Positions 34,878-44,472 of a stretch of DNA of 64,000 nt are shown here, in pieces. The position numbers and the translations under genes are program-made. Location: assembly GCA_017622845.1 (NCBI GenBank), contig JAGAQJ010000031.1:62001-126000 (forward strand). Direction: 5' to 3'. The stretch comes from Lachnospiraceae bacterium (lineage in GTDB: Bacteria; Bacillota; Clostridia; Lachnospirales; Lachnospiraceae). Each line of letters begins with the position of its first letter. Within the stretch, counting starts at the first letter, position 1. Under the pieces are notes generated by a model. That model made no database searches, was not told the origin of the DNA, and worked only from the letters and a program-made list of their open reading frames with translations.

Positions 34878-35475
34878 AATATAAATGCTCCTGTTTTATA
34901 TAATCAGCAACCTCGGGCGGTACGTATTCTGAGATTGAGAGACTGTTCCGAACCATTGCTCTTATATCTGTAGATGATATCGGTATTTTGGGGATATTGA
35001 GGTATATAATCCTTGCACCTGATTGGGCAAGAATATTTCCCTTTTCCTGCATAGCATTGAAATCATACTCATCTCTCACAGTACACACTAAGGTCGCCAG
35101 TGCGAAGATGCGCTCAGGGTGCCACCATTTCTCAATTTGGAACAAAGAATCAGCGCCGATAATGAAGTAGTATCGTGTGTCCGGATTCAATGCTGACAAA
35201 TCCTCCAGTGTTTCACAGGTGTAGGTGTTGCCGGATTTTTGAACTTCTATCGTCGACAGTTCAAAATACGGATTGTTTTTGATTGCTAAGGCTACCATGT
35301 CGACCCTCTTTTGGGGTTCCAAAACATTTTTTTTCATATATGAATTTCCGCTTGGCATAAATAGAACTTTATCCAAGCCGATTTGCTCCAGCGCTTTCTG
35401 CGCTAATAGCAAATGACCATTATGAATTGGATTGAAGGTTCCGCCCATAATACCGACTTTTTTGCCATTTTTCAT
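34864..35475 (-). CDS. nadD: Nicotinate-nucleotide adenylyltransferase
   Basis: Adenylates nicotinate mononucleotide in NAD synthesis. 203 aa with the nucleotidyltransferase signature GGTFNPIHNGH (residues 11-21), PSGNSYMKK, IIGADSLFQIEKW (about 97-109) and the ISSTDIRAMV motif (about 167-176). Lies between yhbY and yqeK, the standard Firmicutes order. Confidence 0.96.
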   Translation of the reverse strand: MKNGKKVGIMGGTFNPIHNGHLLLAQKALEQIGLDKVLFMPSGNSYMKKNVLEPQKRVDMVALAIKNNPYFELSTIEVQKSGNTYTCETLEDLSALNPDTRYYFIIGADSLFQIEKWWHPERIFALATLVCTVRDEYDFNAMQEKGNILAQSGARIIYLNIPKIPISSTDIRAMVRNSLSISEYVPPEVADYIKQEHLYYEED

Positions 35476-35488
35476 GGAATACCTCTCA

Positions 35489-35779
35489 CTATTTTAGTAA
35501 AACGATTTTGGGATTATCCTTAAATGGTTTATATAATACGATTTTTTTGCCGATAACCTGGACAACCTGCGAATGTGTACGCTCGGCAATAACATTTGCA
35601 ATTTCCTTCGGATCATCGATGCAATTTTTCAATACGGTAATTTTTACCAGTTCATGTGTGTTAAAAACCTCTGAAATCGCATCAACGTTCTCTGGTGTTA
35701 CTGATGATTTTCCTATCTGGAATGCTGAATCCAGGTTCATAGCCAGTCCTTTTAAATAGGATCTTTGTTTGCTTGTCAT
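35489..35779 (-). CDS. yhbY: CRM-domain RNA-binding protein YhbY
   Basis: Small ribosome-assembly RNA-binding protein. 96 aa with LKGLAMNLDSAFQIGKSSVT (about 8-27) and the CRM-type VQVIGKKIVLYKP near the end. The start is the ATG at 35779 (MTSKQRSY) with GGAGG at 9 bp. A TTG-initiated reading eight codons longer overlaps that ribosome-binding site and is rejected. Confidence 0.92.
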   Translation of the reverse strand: MTSKQRSYLKGLAMNLDSAFQIGKSSVTPENVDAISEVFNTHELVKITVLKNCIDDPKEIANVIAERTHSQVVQVIGKKIVLYKPFKDNPKIVLLK

Positions 35780-35803
35780 TATTTTATCCTCCGTTTCTGC
35801 CAA

Positions 35804-37099
35804 CTATTCTTTGTAATAACTAAAGGCAAGACCATACATACGCACTGTATCGCCCTCCTGAATGCCAAGTGCCTCCAATTCATCTAAAATGCCATTATCT
35901 TTAAGGAAGGACTGGAAGAACTTAAATCCGCGCTCAGATTCAAGGTTTGTATATCCGAGCATTTTCTCAATGCGCGGTCCTTCAACGACATATTCATTTT
36001 TCTTCTCATCATACTCTACGGTATAAGGTTCATTGCCGACAATGATATCTGTATCGGGGTTAAATTCCGCTTCAAAAACAGTAGGCGGCTCGTTAATCTG
36101 GGAAAGAAGTTCACTTACATAATACAACAGCTCCTTTAATCCCTGCCCCGAAACTGCCGATATAGGAAATACTTTTATTCCTTTTGGCTCAAATTCCTCT
36201 CGAATTTTCAGAATGGGGTCTTCTTCATCCGGTGCATAAATAGCATCGATTTTATTGGCTGCTATCACTTGAGGTCTGTGAGCAATATCCGCATTGTAAG
36301 CTTCAAGCTCTTTATTAATCGCATAGATATCTTCAAGAGGGTCTCTGCCCTCTGTAGAAGCCGCATCTACAAGATGAATCAGTACTTTTGTGCGTTCAAT
36401 ATGGCGTAAAAATTCATGACCTAGTCCTACACCTTCAGAAGCGCCTTCTATCAATCCCGGAATGTCCGCAATCACGAAGCCTTTGCTTCCCTCTAAATCC
36501 ACGACTCCAAGATTAGGATTCAAGGTGGTAAAATGATAGTTGGCAATTTTCGGTCTTGCGTTGGTAACACGCGATAAAAGAGTAGATTTGCCCACATTTG
36601 GAAATCCTACAAGACCTACATCGGCGATAACCTTTAATTCAAGGAAAAGATTCAGCTCTTTTGACGGCTGTCCCGGCTGTGCATATTTGGGAGCCTGCAT
36701 CGTAGAGGTAGCGTAGTGCTGATTGCCATTTCCGCCCTTTCCTCCGCTTAATATGATCTGTCTGCGGTTATCACCTGACATATCAGCTATAATCTTTCCT
36801 GATTCCAATTCCTTGATAATGGTTCCTTCAGGAACTTTGATAATGATATCTTCGCCGTTTTTTCCGCGGCAGTTTCGCTTACCGCCCTGTTCTCCGTCCT
36901 GCGCACAATATTTTCGAATGTGCCGGAAATCCGTAAGTGTATTCAAGCCCTCATCAATTTCAAAAATAACACTTCCGCCGTTGCCGCCGTCTCCTCCGTC
37001 AGGACCGCCATTCGGCACATATTTTTCGCGTCTGAAAGAGACATGTCCATCTCCACCTTTGCCGCTTCTGATATATATTTTGGCTCTATCTGCAAACAT
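35804..37099 (-). CDS. obgE: GTPase Obg/CgtA
   Basis: Essential GTPase in 50S assembly and stress signalling. 431 aa: glycine-rich Obg fold (about 1-158, GGDGGNGG and GGKGGNGNQH), G domain with GFPNVGKSTLLS (about 165-176), FTTLNPNLGVV, DIPGLIEGA and NKID, then the Firmicutes OCT domain (about 355-431). GGAGG 10 bp before the ATG. Sits between rpmA and yhbY; a hairpin upstream suggests partial termination before it. Confidence 0.97.
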   Translation of the reverse strand: MFADRAKIYIRSGKGGDGHVSFRREKYVPNGGPDGGDGGNGGSVIFEIDEGLNTLTDFRHIRKYCAQDGEQGGKRNCRGKNGEDIIIKVPEGTIIKELESGKIIADMSGDNRRQIILSGGKGGNGNQHYATSTMQAPKYAQPGQPSKELNLFLELKVIADVGLVGFPNVGKSTLLSRVTNARPKIANYHFTTLNPNLGVVDLEGSKGFVIADIPGLIEGASEGVGLGHEFLRHIERTKVLIHLVDAASTEGRDPLEDIYAINKELEAYNADIAHRPQVIAANKIDAIYAPDEEDPILKIREEFEPKGIKVFPISAVSGQGLKELLYYVSELLSQINEPPTVFEAEFNPDTDIIVGNEPYTVEYDEKKNEYVVEGPRIEKMLGYTNLESERGFKFFQSFLKDNGILDELEALGIQEGDTVRMYGLAFSYYKE

Positions 37100-37191
37100 T
37101 TACTTTCAACCTCCGTATTATTCAGCGCCTTTACAGCTACAACCTTTCCTTAAAATGATTTTGACAGGCATTTATATAAGCTGTCAACTAC

Positions 37192-37224
37192 ATACAAAAG
37201 GCTTCAGGTGAAGCCTGAAGCCTT
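37192..37224 (-). terminator. Hairpin/terminator between rpmA and obgE
   Basis: Perfect 11-bp arms AAGGCTTCAGG (37198-37208) and CCTGAAGCCTT (37214-37224), followed on the - strand by TTTGTATG. Just beyond lies an inverted repeat TTGACAG/CTGTCAA (37161-37187) that may include a weak promoter for obgE. Confidence 0.6.
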
Positions 37225-37246
37225 ATAATAGGTTCGTAAGTATAGC

Positions 37247-37534
37247 TTAGTTCTCCTCTACAGGATAAACGGAAGCCTGTTTCTTGTCTCTTCCTTTTCT
37301 CTCGAATCTGAGTACACCATCAACTAATGCAAATAATGTATCATCTCCGCCAATACCAACATTTACGCCCGGATGAATCTTTGTTCCGCGCTGTCTATAT
37401 AAAATGTTGCCTGCTTTTACGAACTGACCGTCTGCTCTCTTAGCACCTAATCTCTTAGACTCGGAATCTCTACCGTTCTTTGTAGAACCAACTCCCTTTT
37501 TATGAGCAAAAAACTGAAGATTTAACTTCATCAT
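37247..37534 (-). CDS. rpmA: Ribosomal protein bL27 with Prp-cleaved N-terminus
   Basis: 50S protein near the peptidyl-transferase centre. 95 aa. The N-terminus reads [15 protein letters not shown]; in Firmicutes the segment ending QFFA is removed by the protease Prp, whose gene is immediately upstream. AAGGAGG lies 9 bp before the first of two adjacent ATGs; the second (37531) is equally plausible. Confidence 0.97.
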   Translation of the reverse strand: MMKLNLQFFAHKKGVGSTKNGRDSESKRLGAKRADGQFVKAGNILYRQRGTKIHPGVNVGIGGDDTLFALVDGVLRFERKGRDKKQASVYPVEEN

Positions 37535-37538
37535 GACA

Positions 37539-37877
37539 CTACACCTCCTTGATTATGAGTTCGAAAAACTTTTTCTTTTTTCGTGTTCCGTAATTCTGTT
37601 CAATCTCTTTTAAACCCATTACCATAGAATCCATCAAAAGCTTTGTCTTGTCATTAATATCGTCAGGAAAATGACATTCTATATAGCCTTCCTTTTCATT
37701 ACTTTCAGTAACAATATGTTCCTTAGCTAATTCCTCAATGGAATTCAAAGTATTAATTACCAAAACAGAAATTGAGGCACATACAATATCCTTACCTGAA
37801 CACCCAAAACCAGCATGTCCCATACAGGTAAATCCTTTGTAACTGTCATTGGATTTAAAGATTACAATAGTAGTCAT
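37539..37877 (-). CDS. prp: Ribosomal-processing cysteine protease Prp
   Basis: Cleaves the N-terminal extension of L27. 112 aa with the catalytic His in MGHAGFG (about residues 19-25) and catalytic Cys in [10 protein letters not shown] (about 28-37). Lies between rplU and rpmA, the invariant Firmicutes position, 4 bp before rpmA. Confidence 0.95.
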   Translation of the reverse strand: MTTIVIFKSNDSYKGFTCMGHAGFGCSGKDIVCASISVLVINTLNSIEELAKEHIVTESNEKEGYIECHFPDDINDKTKLLMDSMVMGLKEIEQNYGTRKKKKFFELIIKEV

Positions 37878-37900
37878 AATTATCTAACGAACAACATCTA

Positions 37901-38206
37901 TTAAGCGTTGATTTTATCAATCTTAACCTGAGTGTATGCTTGTCTATGACCGTTCTTCTTGTGATAGCCTGTCTTTCTCTTATACTTGTAAACGATAACC
38001 TTCTTGCCTCTGCCCTGCTCCATAACGGTAGCTGTAACAGTTGCATTGGCTACATCTGCGCCTACTTTAAGAGAATCATTGCTAACAGCAATTACTTCGT
38101 CAAAAGTTACAGTGTTTCCTGCCTCAGCATCAAGCTTTTCTACCTTGATTACATCTCCCTCGGAAACCTTGTACTGCTTTCCACCTGTTGCAATAATTGC
38201 GTACAT
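37901..38206 (-). CDS. rplU: Ribosomal protein bL21
   Basis: 50S protein binding 23S rRNA. 101 aa starting [14 protein letters not shown] with the C-terminal [28 protein letters not shown] precedes the ATG. First gene of the rplU-prp-rpmA-obgE block, read from a strong promoter. Confidence 0.98.
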   Translation of the reverse strand: MYAIIATGGKQYKVSEGDVIKVEKLDAEAGNTVTFDEVIAVSNDSLKVGADVANATVTATVMEQGRGKKVIVYKYKRKTGYHKKNGHRQAYTQVKIDKINA

Positions 38207-38281
38207 ATTGCACCTCCTAAAAAATTACTCGCTAACTTTGGTGATACCTGAGATATGCTTAAACCTAGTTATGCGGCATAC
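38207..38281 (-). promoter_or_regulatory. Structured 5' leader of rplU, possible L21 autoregulatory leader
   Basis: About 75 nt between the predicted start of transcription and the start codon. On the - strand GAGTATGC can pair with GCATATCTC, and a short GGT/ACC stem precedes the ribosome-binding site. L21 leaders are known in Firmicutes, but I cannot confirm the family consensus by eye. Confidence 0.35.
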
Positions 38282-38287
38282 TCAAGT

Positions 38288-38316
38288 ATCTTAGCATTTA
38301 ACCTTCCAAATGTCAA
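38288..38316 (-). promoter_or_regulatory. Strong promoter of the rplU operon
   Basis: On the - strand TTGACA (38311-38316), 17 bp, TAAGAT (38288-38293). Confidence 0.75.
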
Positions 38317-38335
38317 TAATATTTTGAAAAATTAT

Positions 38336-39583
38336 TTAAAAAATGTATAACTGTTCCGCAAGGCTTTTTTGGTTTTTCTGTCTTGTAATTTCCACAAGCT
38401 CCAGCGCTGTCATATCAACTATTGTGGTTTTTACCATATCCTGTCTGGCATCATGCCTTAGCTGTGCAAGAAGCTTTTCCTTGTCGGCAGCATGTTCCAT
38501 ATTGATAAAGTCAACAAGTATCATTCCTGTAAGATTTCTTAAGCGAAGCTGATACATAATTTCCCTTGCTGCTTCCAGATTGATTGCAAGAATGTAATCG
38601 GCATTTGACTTTTTGGATATGTTCTTGCCGGAATTGACATCTATGACATACATCGCTTCTGTCTTTTCAATCACCAGATAGGCTCCTGATTTAAGCCATA
38701 CTTTTGTACTGAGCAGTTCTTTTAATTTTGTTTCAATGCAGTAGAGCTTGTTTAGCGGATAGCTGTTGTCTGTATAAAGCTTAAGTTTCTCAAGCATATC
38801 CGGTGATGCAAATTTCAAAAACGCCGACAGCTCATCGTATAATTCGTTATCGTCGGTAATAATCTGACTGAATGTAATATTTCTGATATCTCTTAGCATC
38901 GTGAGATACGGCGGCGGAGACTGCCATACTCTGCTGTAGCAGGTTCGATGGATTCCTTCGTTTAACAGGGAATCCATCTGTCTGCTTAAGAATCGGCATT
39001 CTTTGTCAAGAAGCGCAAGGCTGTTGGAATCCCCAGTAATTAATTCCTCGGCATTTGTTCTAATCACGACTCCATAATTAATATCATCAGGAATTGCATT
39101 TAAAAGCTGTTCGCGGACTGGTTTGGAACACTTTTTTGATACACCCTTGCTTCTGTTTCCGCTGGTAACGACACAATACTTTCCGGCGATGGAAAGATTG
39201 GAGGTAAAGACAGGCTCCTTGCTTCTGACGGCTTCCTTCTCAAGTTGAACGAGAATCTCATCTCCTGCTTTCAGACGCCCGTCAAAGCTTCTGTTTAGAA
39301 GAACCGGATTACTTATCGCATCAATTGGAAGATACCCGTGCTTTCCCTTTTGGTAGTCAATAAAAGCAGCCTTAATGCTCCCGACTATGTTCATTACCTT
39401 TGCCACAAAAATATCTCCGATATTTATGATGTTATTATCATCTTTTGATGACAAAAGGCTTTCTTTTTCAGAAGTATTTTTATAATAACGAACCGTTTCC
39501 AGGCGATTGCTCTGCGTATTTATGGAATACGCCAAAATGCCTGTCTGGTATCTTGTAAGAACAAAACGAATGTCAGACATCAT
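38336..39583 (-). CDS. Ribonuclease E/G family protein (short form)
   Basis: Endoribonuclease acting on rRNA or mRNA. 415 aa with an S1 insert near the N-terminus (GDIFVAKVMNIVGSIKAAFI, about 56-75), the catalytic-Asp motifs YVIDVNSGKN (about 312-321) and ILVDFINM (about 354-361), and the C-terminal VEITRQKNQKSL. It stops there without the zinc-link C-P-x-C of E. coli RNase E/G, so dimer architecture may differ. Its ATG overlaps the stop of the preceding gene (ATGA). Confidence 0.9.
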   Translation of the reverse strand: MMSDIRFVLTRYQTGILAYSINTQSNRLETVRYYKNTSEKESLLSSKDDNNIINIGDIFVAKVMNIVGSIKAAFIDYQKGKHGYLPIDAISNPVLLNRSFDGRLKAGDEILVQLEKEAVRSKEPVFTSNLSIAGKYCVVTSGNRSKGVSKKCSKPVREQLLNAIPDDINYGVVIRTNAEELITGDSNSLALLDKECRFLSRQMDSLLNEGIHRTCYSRVWQSPPPYLTMLRDIRNITFSQIITDDNELYDELSAFLKFASPDMLEKLKLYTDNSYPLNKLYCIETKLKELLSTKVWLKSGAYLVIEKTEAMYVIDVNSGKNISKKSNADYILAINLEAAREIMYQLRLRNLTGMILVDFINMEHAADKEKLLAQLRHDARQDMVKTTIVDMTALELVEITRQKNQKSLAEQLYIF

Positions 39584-40290
39584 GAATAATCACTCCCAAC
39601 AAATCCGAGAGGCTTCAATTGAACTGCTTCTTCTGTACCAACATTTGTGTAGGTTTCCTCTCTTGTAATCAATAAACCGAATTCGTCAAGCTCCGCATGA
39701 TTCATCTCATATAATGCCTTAATAACAAGTGAAGGCTTGATATTTCCTGAACTGCTGGCATCAACTGTCATACTTATCGAAGCAGAAGCCTCGTTGTAGC
39801 TGCATTCAAAAATGTAGGGCTTCATATCAAAGGTTGACTCGCTCTTCTTCGTCTTTTTGGTCACAATGATTTCAGGCTGAGCGTAGAAAGACGCCACTGT
39901 CTGCCCAGATAAAAAAGATGGGAAATAGCCATCACGAAAGGCAATGGTGTACTTTGCTGCTGCGACGCTTGCCATTGCATTTCCTGCATTATCAGGGAGA
40001 AGGCGGGCTTCAAGTATCTGTATCCCGTCAACCATTTGCGCATTCAGTGCATCGATAAACTCCTTCGAGCTTGTCAGGGAGTTCACTTCTATATCCATGT
40101 ATTCTCCATTACTCTCAAAACCAACTCCGAGCGGAGCAGCGAAAGACATAATCTGATGCGGACTGAAGCCTGCCGAATATGCGATATCAATTCCGGCGCG
40201 GCGGATAGCCTTCTGAAAATAGCGCATCACATCTAAGTGCCCTATGAACTTGAGCACGCCATGCTTAGAAAATTTTACTCTTATTTTCAT
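39580..40290 (-). CDS. TIGR03936 / DUF2344 family radical-SAM-associated protein
   Basis: 236 aa starting KIRVKFSKHGVLKFIGHLDV, with AIRRAGIDIAYSAGFSPHQ (about 28-46), both typical of this family. It is always found next to a large B12-binding-type radical SAM protein, here encoded immediately upstream. The joint function is unknown. The start is the ATG at 40290, with GGAGG 11 bp before it. A start at 40308 would place that GGAGG inside the gene. Followed by the RNase G gene with a 4-bp overlap, as in other Clostridia. Confidence 0.88.
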   Translation of the reverse strand: MKIRVKFSKHGVLKFIGHLDVMRYFQKAIRRAGIDIAYSAGFSPHQIMSFAAPLGVGFESNGEYMDIEVNSLTSSKEFIDALNAQMVDGIQILEARLLPDNAGNAMASVAAAKYTIAFRDGYFPSFLSGQTVASFYAQPEIIVTKKTKKSESTFDMKPYIFECSYNEASASISMTVDASSSGNIKPSLVIKALYEMNHAELDEFGLLITREETYTNVGTEEAVQLKPLGFVGSDYS

Positions 40291-40307
40291 ATTGATTTCA
40301 GCCTCCA

Positions 40308-42179
40308 TTAATTAGTACGTGGTTCTGTACAAATGCCGCATTGGAATCTGGCAGCGCCGCAGGCATTGCATTGTTCCTTACAATTTTTCGTCACCTGTTC
40401 GTTAAGCGCCTGTTTCCACTCTCTCTTTAAAAATTCCTTTGATACGCCGCAGTCAATAAAATCCCATGGGAATATTTCATCAAGACTGCGTTCGCGTGTG
40501 GTATAAAAGCTTGTATCAATACCACATTCTTCGAAGGTTTCAAGCCATACATCATGCTTATAATATTCACCCCATGCATCAAAAAGACACCCTTTTTGAT
40601 AGGCTTTTAAAATCGGCTCACACAGGCGTCTGTCTCCACGTGCAAGAATACCCTCCATCACGCTGGCATCTGCCTCATGCCAATTGTATTTGATACTTTT
40701 TCCGTTAAGCTGTTCCATGATGGCTCTCTTTGTAATATAAGCCTTTTCAATGAACTGCTCCTTCGTACATTGCGGCGCCCATTGAAAAGGAGTAAAGGGC
40801 TTCGGAATAAAAAAGGAGGTGCTGGCGACAATTTGGACTTTTCCGTTTCTTTTTTCCTTTGGTACGGTATCATAATATGCAACTGCAATCTTATTGGAAA
40901 GCTCAGCGATGCCTCTGATGTCCTCCTCTGTCTCTGTAGGAAGTCCAAGCATGAAGTAAAGCTTTACGCGGTTCCACCCTCCTTCAAATGCCAGGGTAGC
41001 CCCTTTAAGTATGACTTCTTCGGTCAATCCTTTATTAATGACATTTCTCAAGCGCTGGCTTCCTGCCTCCGGCGCAAAAGTCAGGCTGCTCTTTTTGATA
41101 TCCTGCACCTTTTCCATCACATCAAGTGAAAAGGCGTCGATTCTAAGTGATGGAAGGGAAATGTTCACTTTTTTCTCACGGCATTTGTCAATGAGGAAGT
41201 TGACAAGCTCCTCAAGGTGTGAATAATCACTTGAGCTTAGGGAGCTTAAAGAAATTTCCTCATATCCTGTGTTGTCAAGCATTTTAATGGCATAATCCTT
41301 AAGCATGTCAACACTGCGTTCCCGAACAGGCCTGTACAACTGACCTGCCTGACAAAAACGGCAGCCGCGGATACAGCCTCTTTGTATCTCAAGGACAACC
41401 CTGTCCTGCGTGCATTTCATAAAAGGCACGACAGGTTTTTCCGGGTAATAGGTATCTGTCACATCAGTGACAATCTCTTTTATGATAGTTGCAGGAATAT
41501 CCGGACGTGTCGGCACGAAGGACTTTATTGTGCCGTCTTCCTTATAGCTTACCTCATAAAATTGAGGTACATACATTCCGGGAAGCTTTGCAGCCCCGGT
41601 AAGAAACTGCTCTCTGGAATCATGATTTTCCCTGCATTTTTTATATAAGTCCAAAAGAGGTCTGTACTGTGTCTCACCTTCTCCGATATAAAAGATATCA
41701 AAAAAATCTGCGATGGGTTCCGGATTATAGCTGCAGGGACCGCCGCCGATTACAATCGGGTGCTCCCATGTCCGCTCAGAAGCAATCAAGGGAATCTGTG
41801 ACAAATCAAGAACCTGCAAAATATTGGTGTAACACATCTCATATTGGATTGTAATTCCCAAGAAATCAAAATCCTTGATCGGGTCCTGTGATTCCAATGC
41901 AAAGAGCGGAAGCTTTCGTTCTCTCATAATGGCATCAAGATCAGGCCATGGAGAATAAACACGTTCACACCATGTATCCTCAAAATGGTTAAACATGTCA
42001 TAAAGTATCTGAATACCAAGATGTGACATGCCAATCTCATAGACATCAGGAAAACACATTGCGAAACGTACATCAATGTCCTTTTTATCCTTCATAACAC
42101 TATTTACTTCGTTGCCGATATATCGTGCAGGCTTCTCAACCTGTAACAAAATCTCATCACTTAATGCTAATTTCCTCAT
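40308..42179 (-). CDS. TIGR03960 family radical SAM protein
   Basis: 623 aa. An N-terminal B12-binding-like Rossmann region (FPDVYEIGMSHLGIQILYD, about 43-61, and VIGGGPCSYNPEPIADFFD, about 142-160), then a radical SAM core with RGCIRGCRFCQAGQLYRP (C-x3-C-x2-C, about 267-284), and a C-terminal Cys-rich tail (NCKEQCNACGAARFQCGIC) that may hold a further cluster. Substrate unknown; partner of the DUF2344 gene downstream. The ATG at 42179 has AGGA at about 7 bp; the 16-codon longer reading is unsupported. Confidence 0.9.
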   Translation of the reverse strand: MRKLALSDEILLQVEKPARYIGNEVNSVMKDKKDIDVRFAMCFPDVYEIGMSHLGIQILYDMFNHFEDTWCERVYSPWPDLDAIMRERKLPLFALESQDPIKDFDFLGITIQYEMCYTNILQVLDLSQIPLIASERTWEHPIVIGGGPCSYNPEPIADFFDIFYIGEGETQYRPLLDLYKKCRENHDSREQFLTGAAKLPGMYVPQFYEVSYKEDGTIKSFVPTRPDIPATIIKEIVTDVTDTYYPEKPVVPFMKCTQDRVVLEIQRGCIRGCRFCQAGQLYRPVRERSVDMLKDYAIKMLDNTGYEEISLSSLSSSDYSHLEELVNFLIDKCREKKVNISLPSLRIDAFSLDVMEKVQDIKKSSLTFAPEAGSQRLRNVINKGLTEEVILKGATLAFEGGWNRVKLYFMLGLPTETEEDIRGIAELSNKIAVAYYDTVPKEKRNGKVQIVASTSFFIPKPFTPFQWAPQCTKEQFIEKAYITKRAIMEQLNGKSIKYNWHEADASVMEGILARGDRRLCEPILKAYQKGCLFDAWGEYYKHDVWLETFEECGIDTSFYTTRERSLDEIFPWDFIDCGVSKEFLKREWKQALNEQVTKNCKEQCNACGAARFQCGICTEPRTN

Positions 42180-42239
42180 AAATAATCCTATTTGCAGCAG
42201 TTCATCCGTAAATCTAAACTGCTGCACCTGTTTTTAATT

Positions 42240-43769
42240 TTATTGTGGCAGCATTTTACCATCGACATCAAAAAGATATGGAATACCTCCGATATCAACA
42301 ATGCCTGTCTGCATATTTCCGTTGATATCAAAGTAATAAATGCTTCCGTTAATAGTTACCAGACCAATTGCCATATGACCATCTGTCTCATAATATTTTG
42401 TCGATACGCCATCGCTGAACCAGCCAGTGTACATCGAGCCATCTGCCGCGAAAAGATAAGAAAGACCATTTAAGGTTACAGCTCCTGTTGTCATATGTCC
42501 CGCCGCACCGAAGAAATAAGTTTTGCCTTCAATTGTCTGCCAGCCTGTTACCTTGTGTCCGTCTACCATGGACAGATAATAACTGTAAACGCCGTCATTG
42601 AACCAGCCATAAGCCATTGAACCATCGGCTGCAAAGAGATAAGTCTGGTCGCCGATTGTCTGCCAGCCTGTCTGCATGATTCCGTTTATATCAAAATAAT
42701 AATATTTGTTTCCTATAATATTAAGTCCTGTCAGCATATGACCATCTGTCGAGAAGAATCTTCTTCCGTCAGGAAGGTCAAGGAATCCGGTATACATCGC
42801 GCCGTCGGCTGCAAAATAGTAAGAAAGACCATTGATATTTTGAAGTCCCGTAAGCATTTTGCCATCGGCTCCAAAATAGTACATTCCCAATCCGATCGGG
42901 GTAAAGCCTACCGCCATAGCACCGTCAGGCTGCAGATAATACAAGCCGTCATCAAGAGGCAGCCAGCCTGTTACCATTCGTCCGGCAGGGTCGAGATAAT
43001 ATTTTGCAGTGCCCAAATCGAGCCAGCCACGCTGCATTTTGTAGTTAATGTAATAATATAAAAATCCTTTTCTTGCTGCCCAGCCGGTATTTACAATGCT
43101 TGTGGAATAATCCTTAAGAGCATAGTTCAGGTCTACATTCCCGTTGATTCCTGCGATTTTGCCGCTATCCGTATACTGCCATACAGAGGCATCCGGCACA
43201 TCACAGGAGGCATTCCATTGTGCAACCCATTTATCATAAAATACAGGACCTATTTTCGTGGTAAACCAGTTCGTATTGGCATATACCATAGGATAATAGC
43301 CTTCTGCTTCAATCATTGCACAGAAGGTATTTGCCATAAGAGAAAGTGTCTCCGGTGAAAGATTTTTCTGTACATTATCCTCTACATCCCACACTACAGG
43401 ATACGAAACCTGCACATTCTGAATCGCGTTCAGGACAAACTGTGCTTCAAGAGCAACCTCCTGTACATTGGTAGCATAAGAATAAATATAAACACCTGTT
43501 TTAATACCTGCCTGCTGTGCCGCAAGCATATTATAATAAAAATATTCGTCAATTCCCTTCTTGGTAGAACCAACTCTGATAAAGGCAAAGGAAACGCCGC
43601 TTTGGGCTACTGCCTGCCAGTTAATCGGTCCCTGCCACTTCGATACATCAATTCCTTTCTCTACAACTGCTGCTTCGGCATGATATGCAGGTATGCCGGA
43701 AAGCATACACACAGTAAGAAGCAGACAAATTACGCGCATCAATTTGTTGGCTGATTTCTTGTTTCTCAT
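42240..43769 (-). CDS. Secreted GH25 lysozyme with C-terminal cell-wall-binding (choline-binding type) repeats
   Basis: Muramidase exported to the wall. 509 aa: signal peptide about 1-33 (ends AEA), GH25 catalytic domain about 37-225 with GIDVSKWQG, VVWDVED and VWQYTDSGKIAGINGNVDLN split by its usual turn. It ends in about twelve 20-residue repeats (YYF-x-DG-x-M-x-TGW type, about 245-507). The repeats account for the DNA periodicity seen at 42245-43050. GGGAGG is about 11 bp before the ATG. Lies alone between the radical SAM block and hisB. Confidence 0.95.
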   Translation of the reverse strand: MRNKKSANKLMRVICLLLTVCMLSGIPAYHAEAAVVEKGIDVSKWQGPINWQAVAQSGVSFAFIRVGSTKKGIDEYFYYNMLAAQQAGIKTGVYIYSYATNVQEVALEAQFVLNAIQNVQVSYPVVWDVEDNVQKNLSPETLSLMANTFCAMIEAEGYYPMVYANTNWFTTKIGPVFYDKWVAQWNASCDVPDASVWQYTDSGKIAGINGNVDLNYALKDYSTSIVNTGWAARKGFLYYYINYKMQRGWLDLGTAKYYLDPAGRMVTGWLPLDDGLYYLQPDGAMAVGFTPIGLGMYYFGADGKMLTGLQNINGLSYYFAADGAMYTGFLDLPDGRRFFSTDGHMLTGLNIIGNKYYYFDINGIMQTGWQTIGDQTYLFAADGSMAYGWFNDGVYSYYLSMVDGHKVTGWQTIEGKTYFFGAAGHMTTGAVTLNGLSYLFAADGSMYTGWFSDGVSTKYYETDGHMAIGLVTINGSIYYFDINGNMQTGIVDIGGIPYLFDVDGKMLPQ

Positions 43770-43849
43770 CAGTCAAATTTCCTCCCATTTCGTGTCTTAA
43801 ATTCGTTTACAAGCATAAATATAAAGGTGCTGAATCGTTGCTTATAAGA

Positions 43850-44437
43850 TTATAAGCTTCCTTTCGTAGAAAGCACATCTTTGATACGGTTATCCATAGC
43901 TGATGCATCATCAAGCGCTTTTGCAAATGCCTTAAAGATTGCCTCAATCATGTGATGGCTGTTTTCGCCGCTGAGCATTTTAATATGGATATTCATAGCG
44001 GCACTGTAGGATACGGCATAAAAGAACTCTTTGACCAGAGAGGTGTCAAAGTCTCCTACCATATCATTCGGAAAGGTACAGTCAAACTGCAGATAGGGTC
44101 TGCCGCACAAATCAACGGCACACAATGCCAATGCATCGTCCATTGGAAGGACAAAATAGCCATAACGCTTGATTCCCTTTTTGTCACCAACAGCTTCCTT
44201 GATTGCAGTTCCCAGCACAATGCCGGCATCTTCAACAGTGTGATGGCCGTCAACTTCTAAATCACCCTTAATTTTCACATCAAGGTCAAAAAAACCATGC
44301 TTGGAAAAGCCTTCGAGCATATGATTAAAGAAGCCGATACCTGTATCAACGGAGGATTTTCCTTCTCCGTCAAGATTGAGTTTGATTAATATGTCTGTTT
44401 CTTTTGTAACTCTTTTTACTTCTGCTATTCTGTCCAT
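43850..44437 (-). CDS. hisB: Imidazoleglycerol-phosphate dehydratase
   Basis: Sixth step of histidine synthesis. 195 aa, monofunctional (no phosphatase domain). Metal-ligand His clusters are visible in GFFNHML (about 36-42), DGHHTVEDAG (about 63-72) and ENSHHMIEAIFKA (about 158-170). Last gene of the hisZGDB set here. Its end overlaps a palindrome GCTTATAA/TTATAAGC (43840-43857). Confidence 0.96.
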   Translation of the reverse strand: MDRIAEVKRVTKETDILIKLNLDGEGKSSVDTGIGFFNHMLEGFSKHGFFDLDVKIKGDLEVDGHHTVEDAGIVLGTAIKEAVGDKKGIKRYGYFVLPMDDALALCAVDLCGRPYLQFDCTFPNDMVGDFDTSLVKEFFYAVSYSAAMNIHIKMLSGENSHHMIEAIFKAFAKALDDASAMDNRIKDVLSTKGSL

Positions 44438-44472
44438 TGTGAGATTCCCTTTCTGTAATAATGAAGTGTCAC

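Noticed and set aside
36723-37211. Long + strand reading frame with many prolines opposite obgE
   Set aside because: It mirrors the glycine-rich N-terminus of Obg on the other strand and has no ribosome-binding site or family similarity.
42245-43060. Regularly spaced repeat units resembling a tandem array or CRISPR
   Set aside because: The periodicity follows the reading frame and encodes the 20-residue wall-binding repeats of the GH25 lysozyme; units are too diverged and lack spacers.
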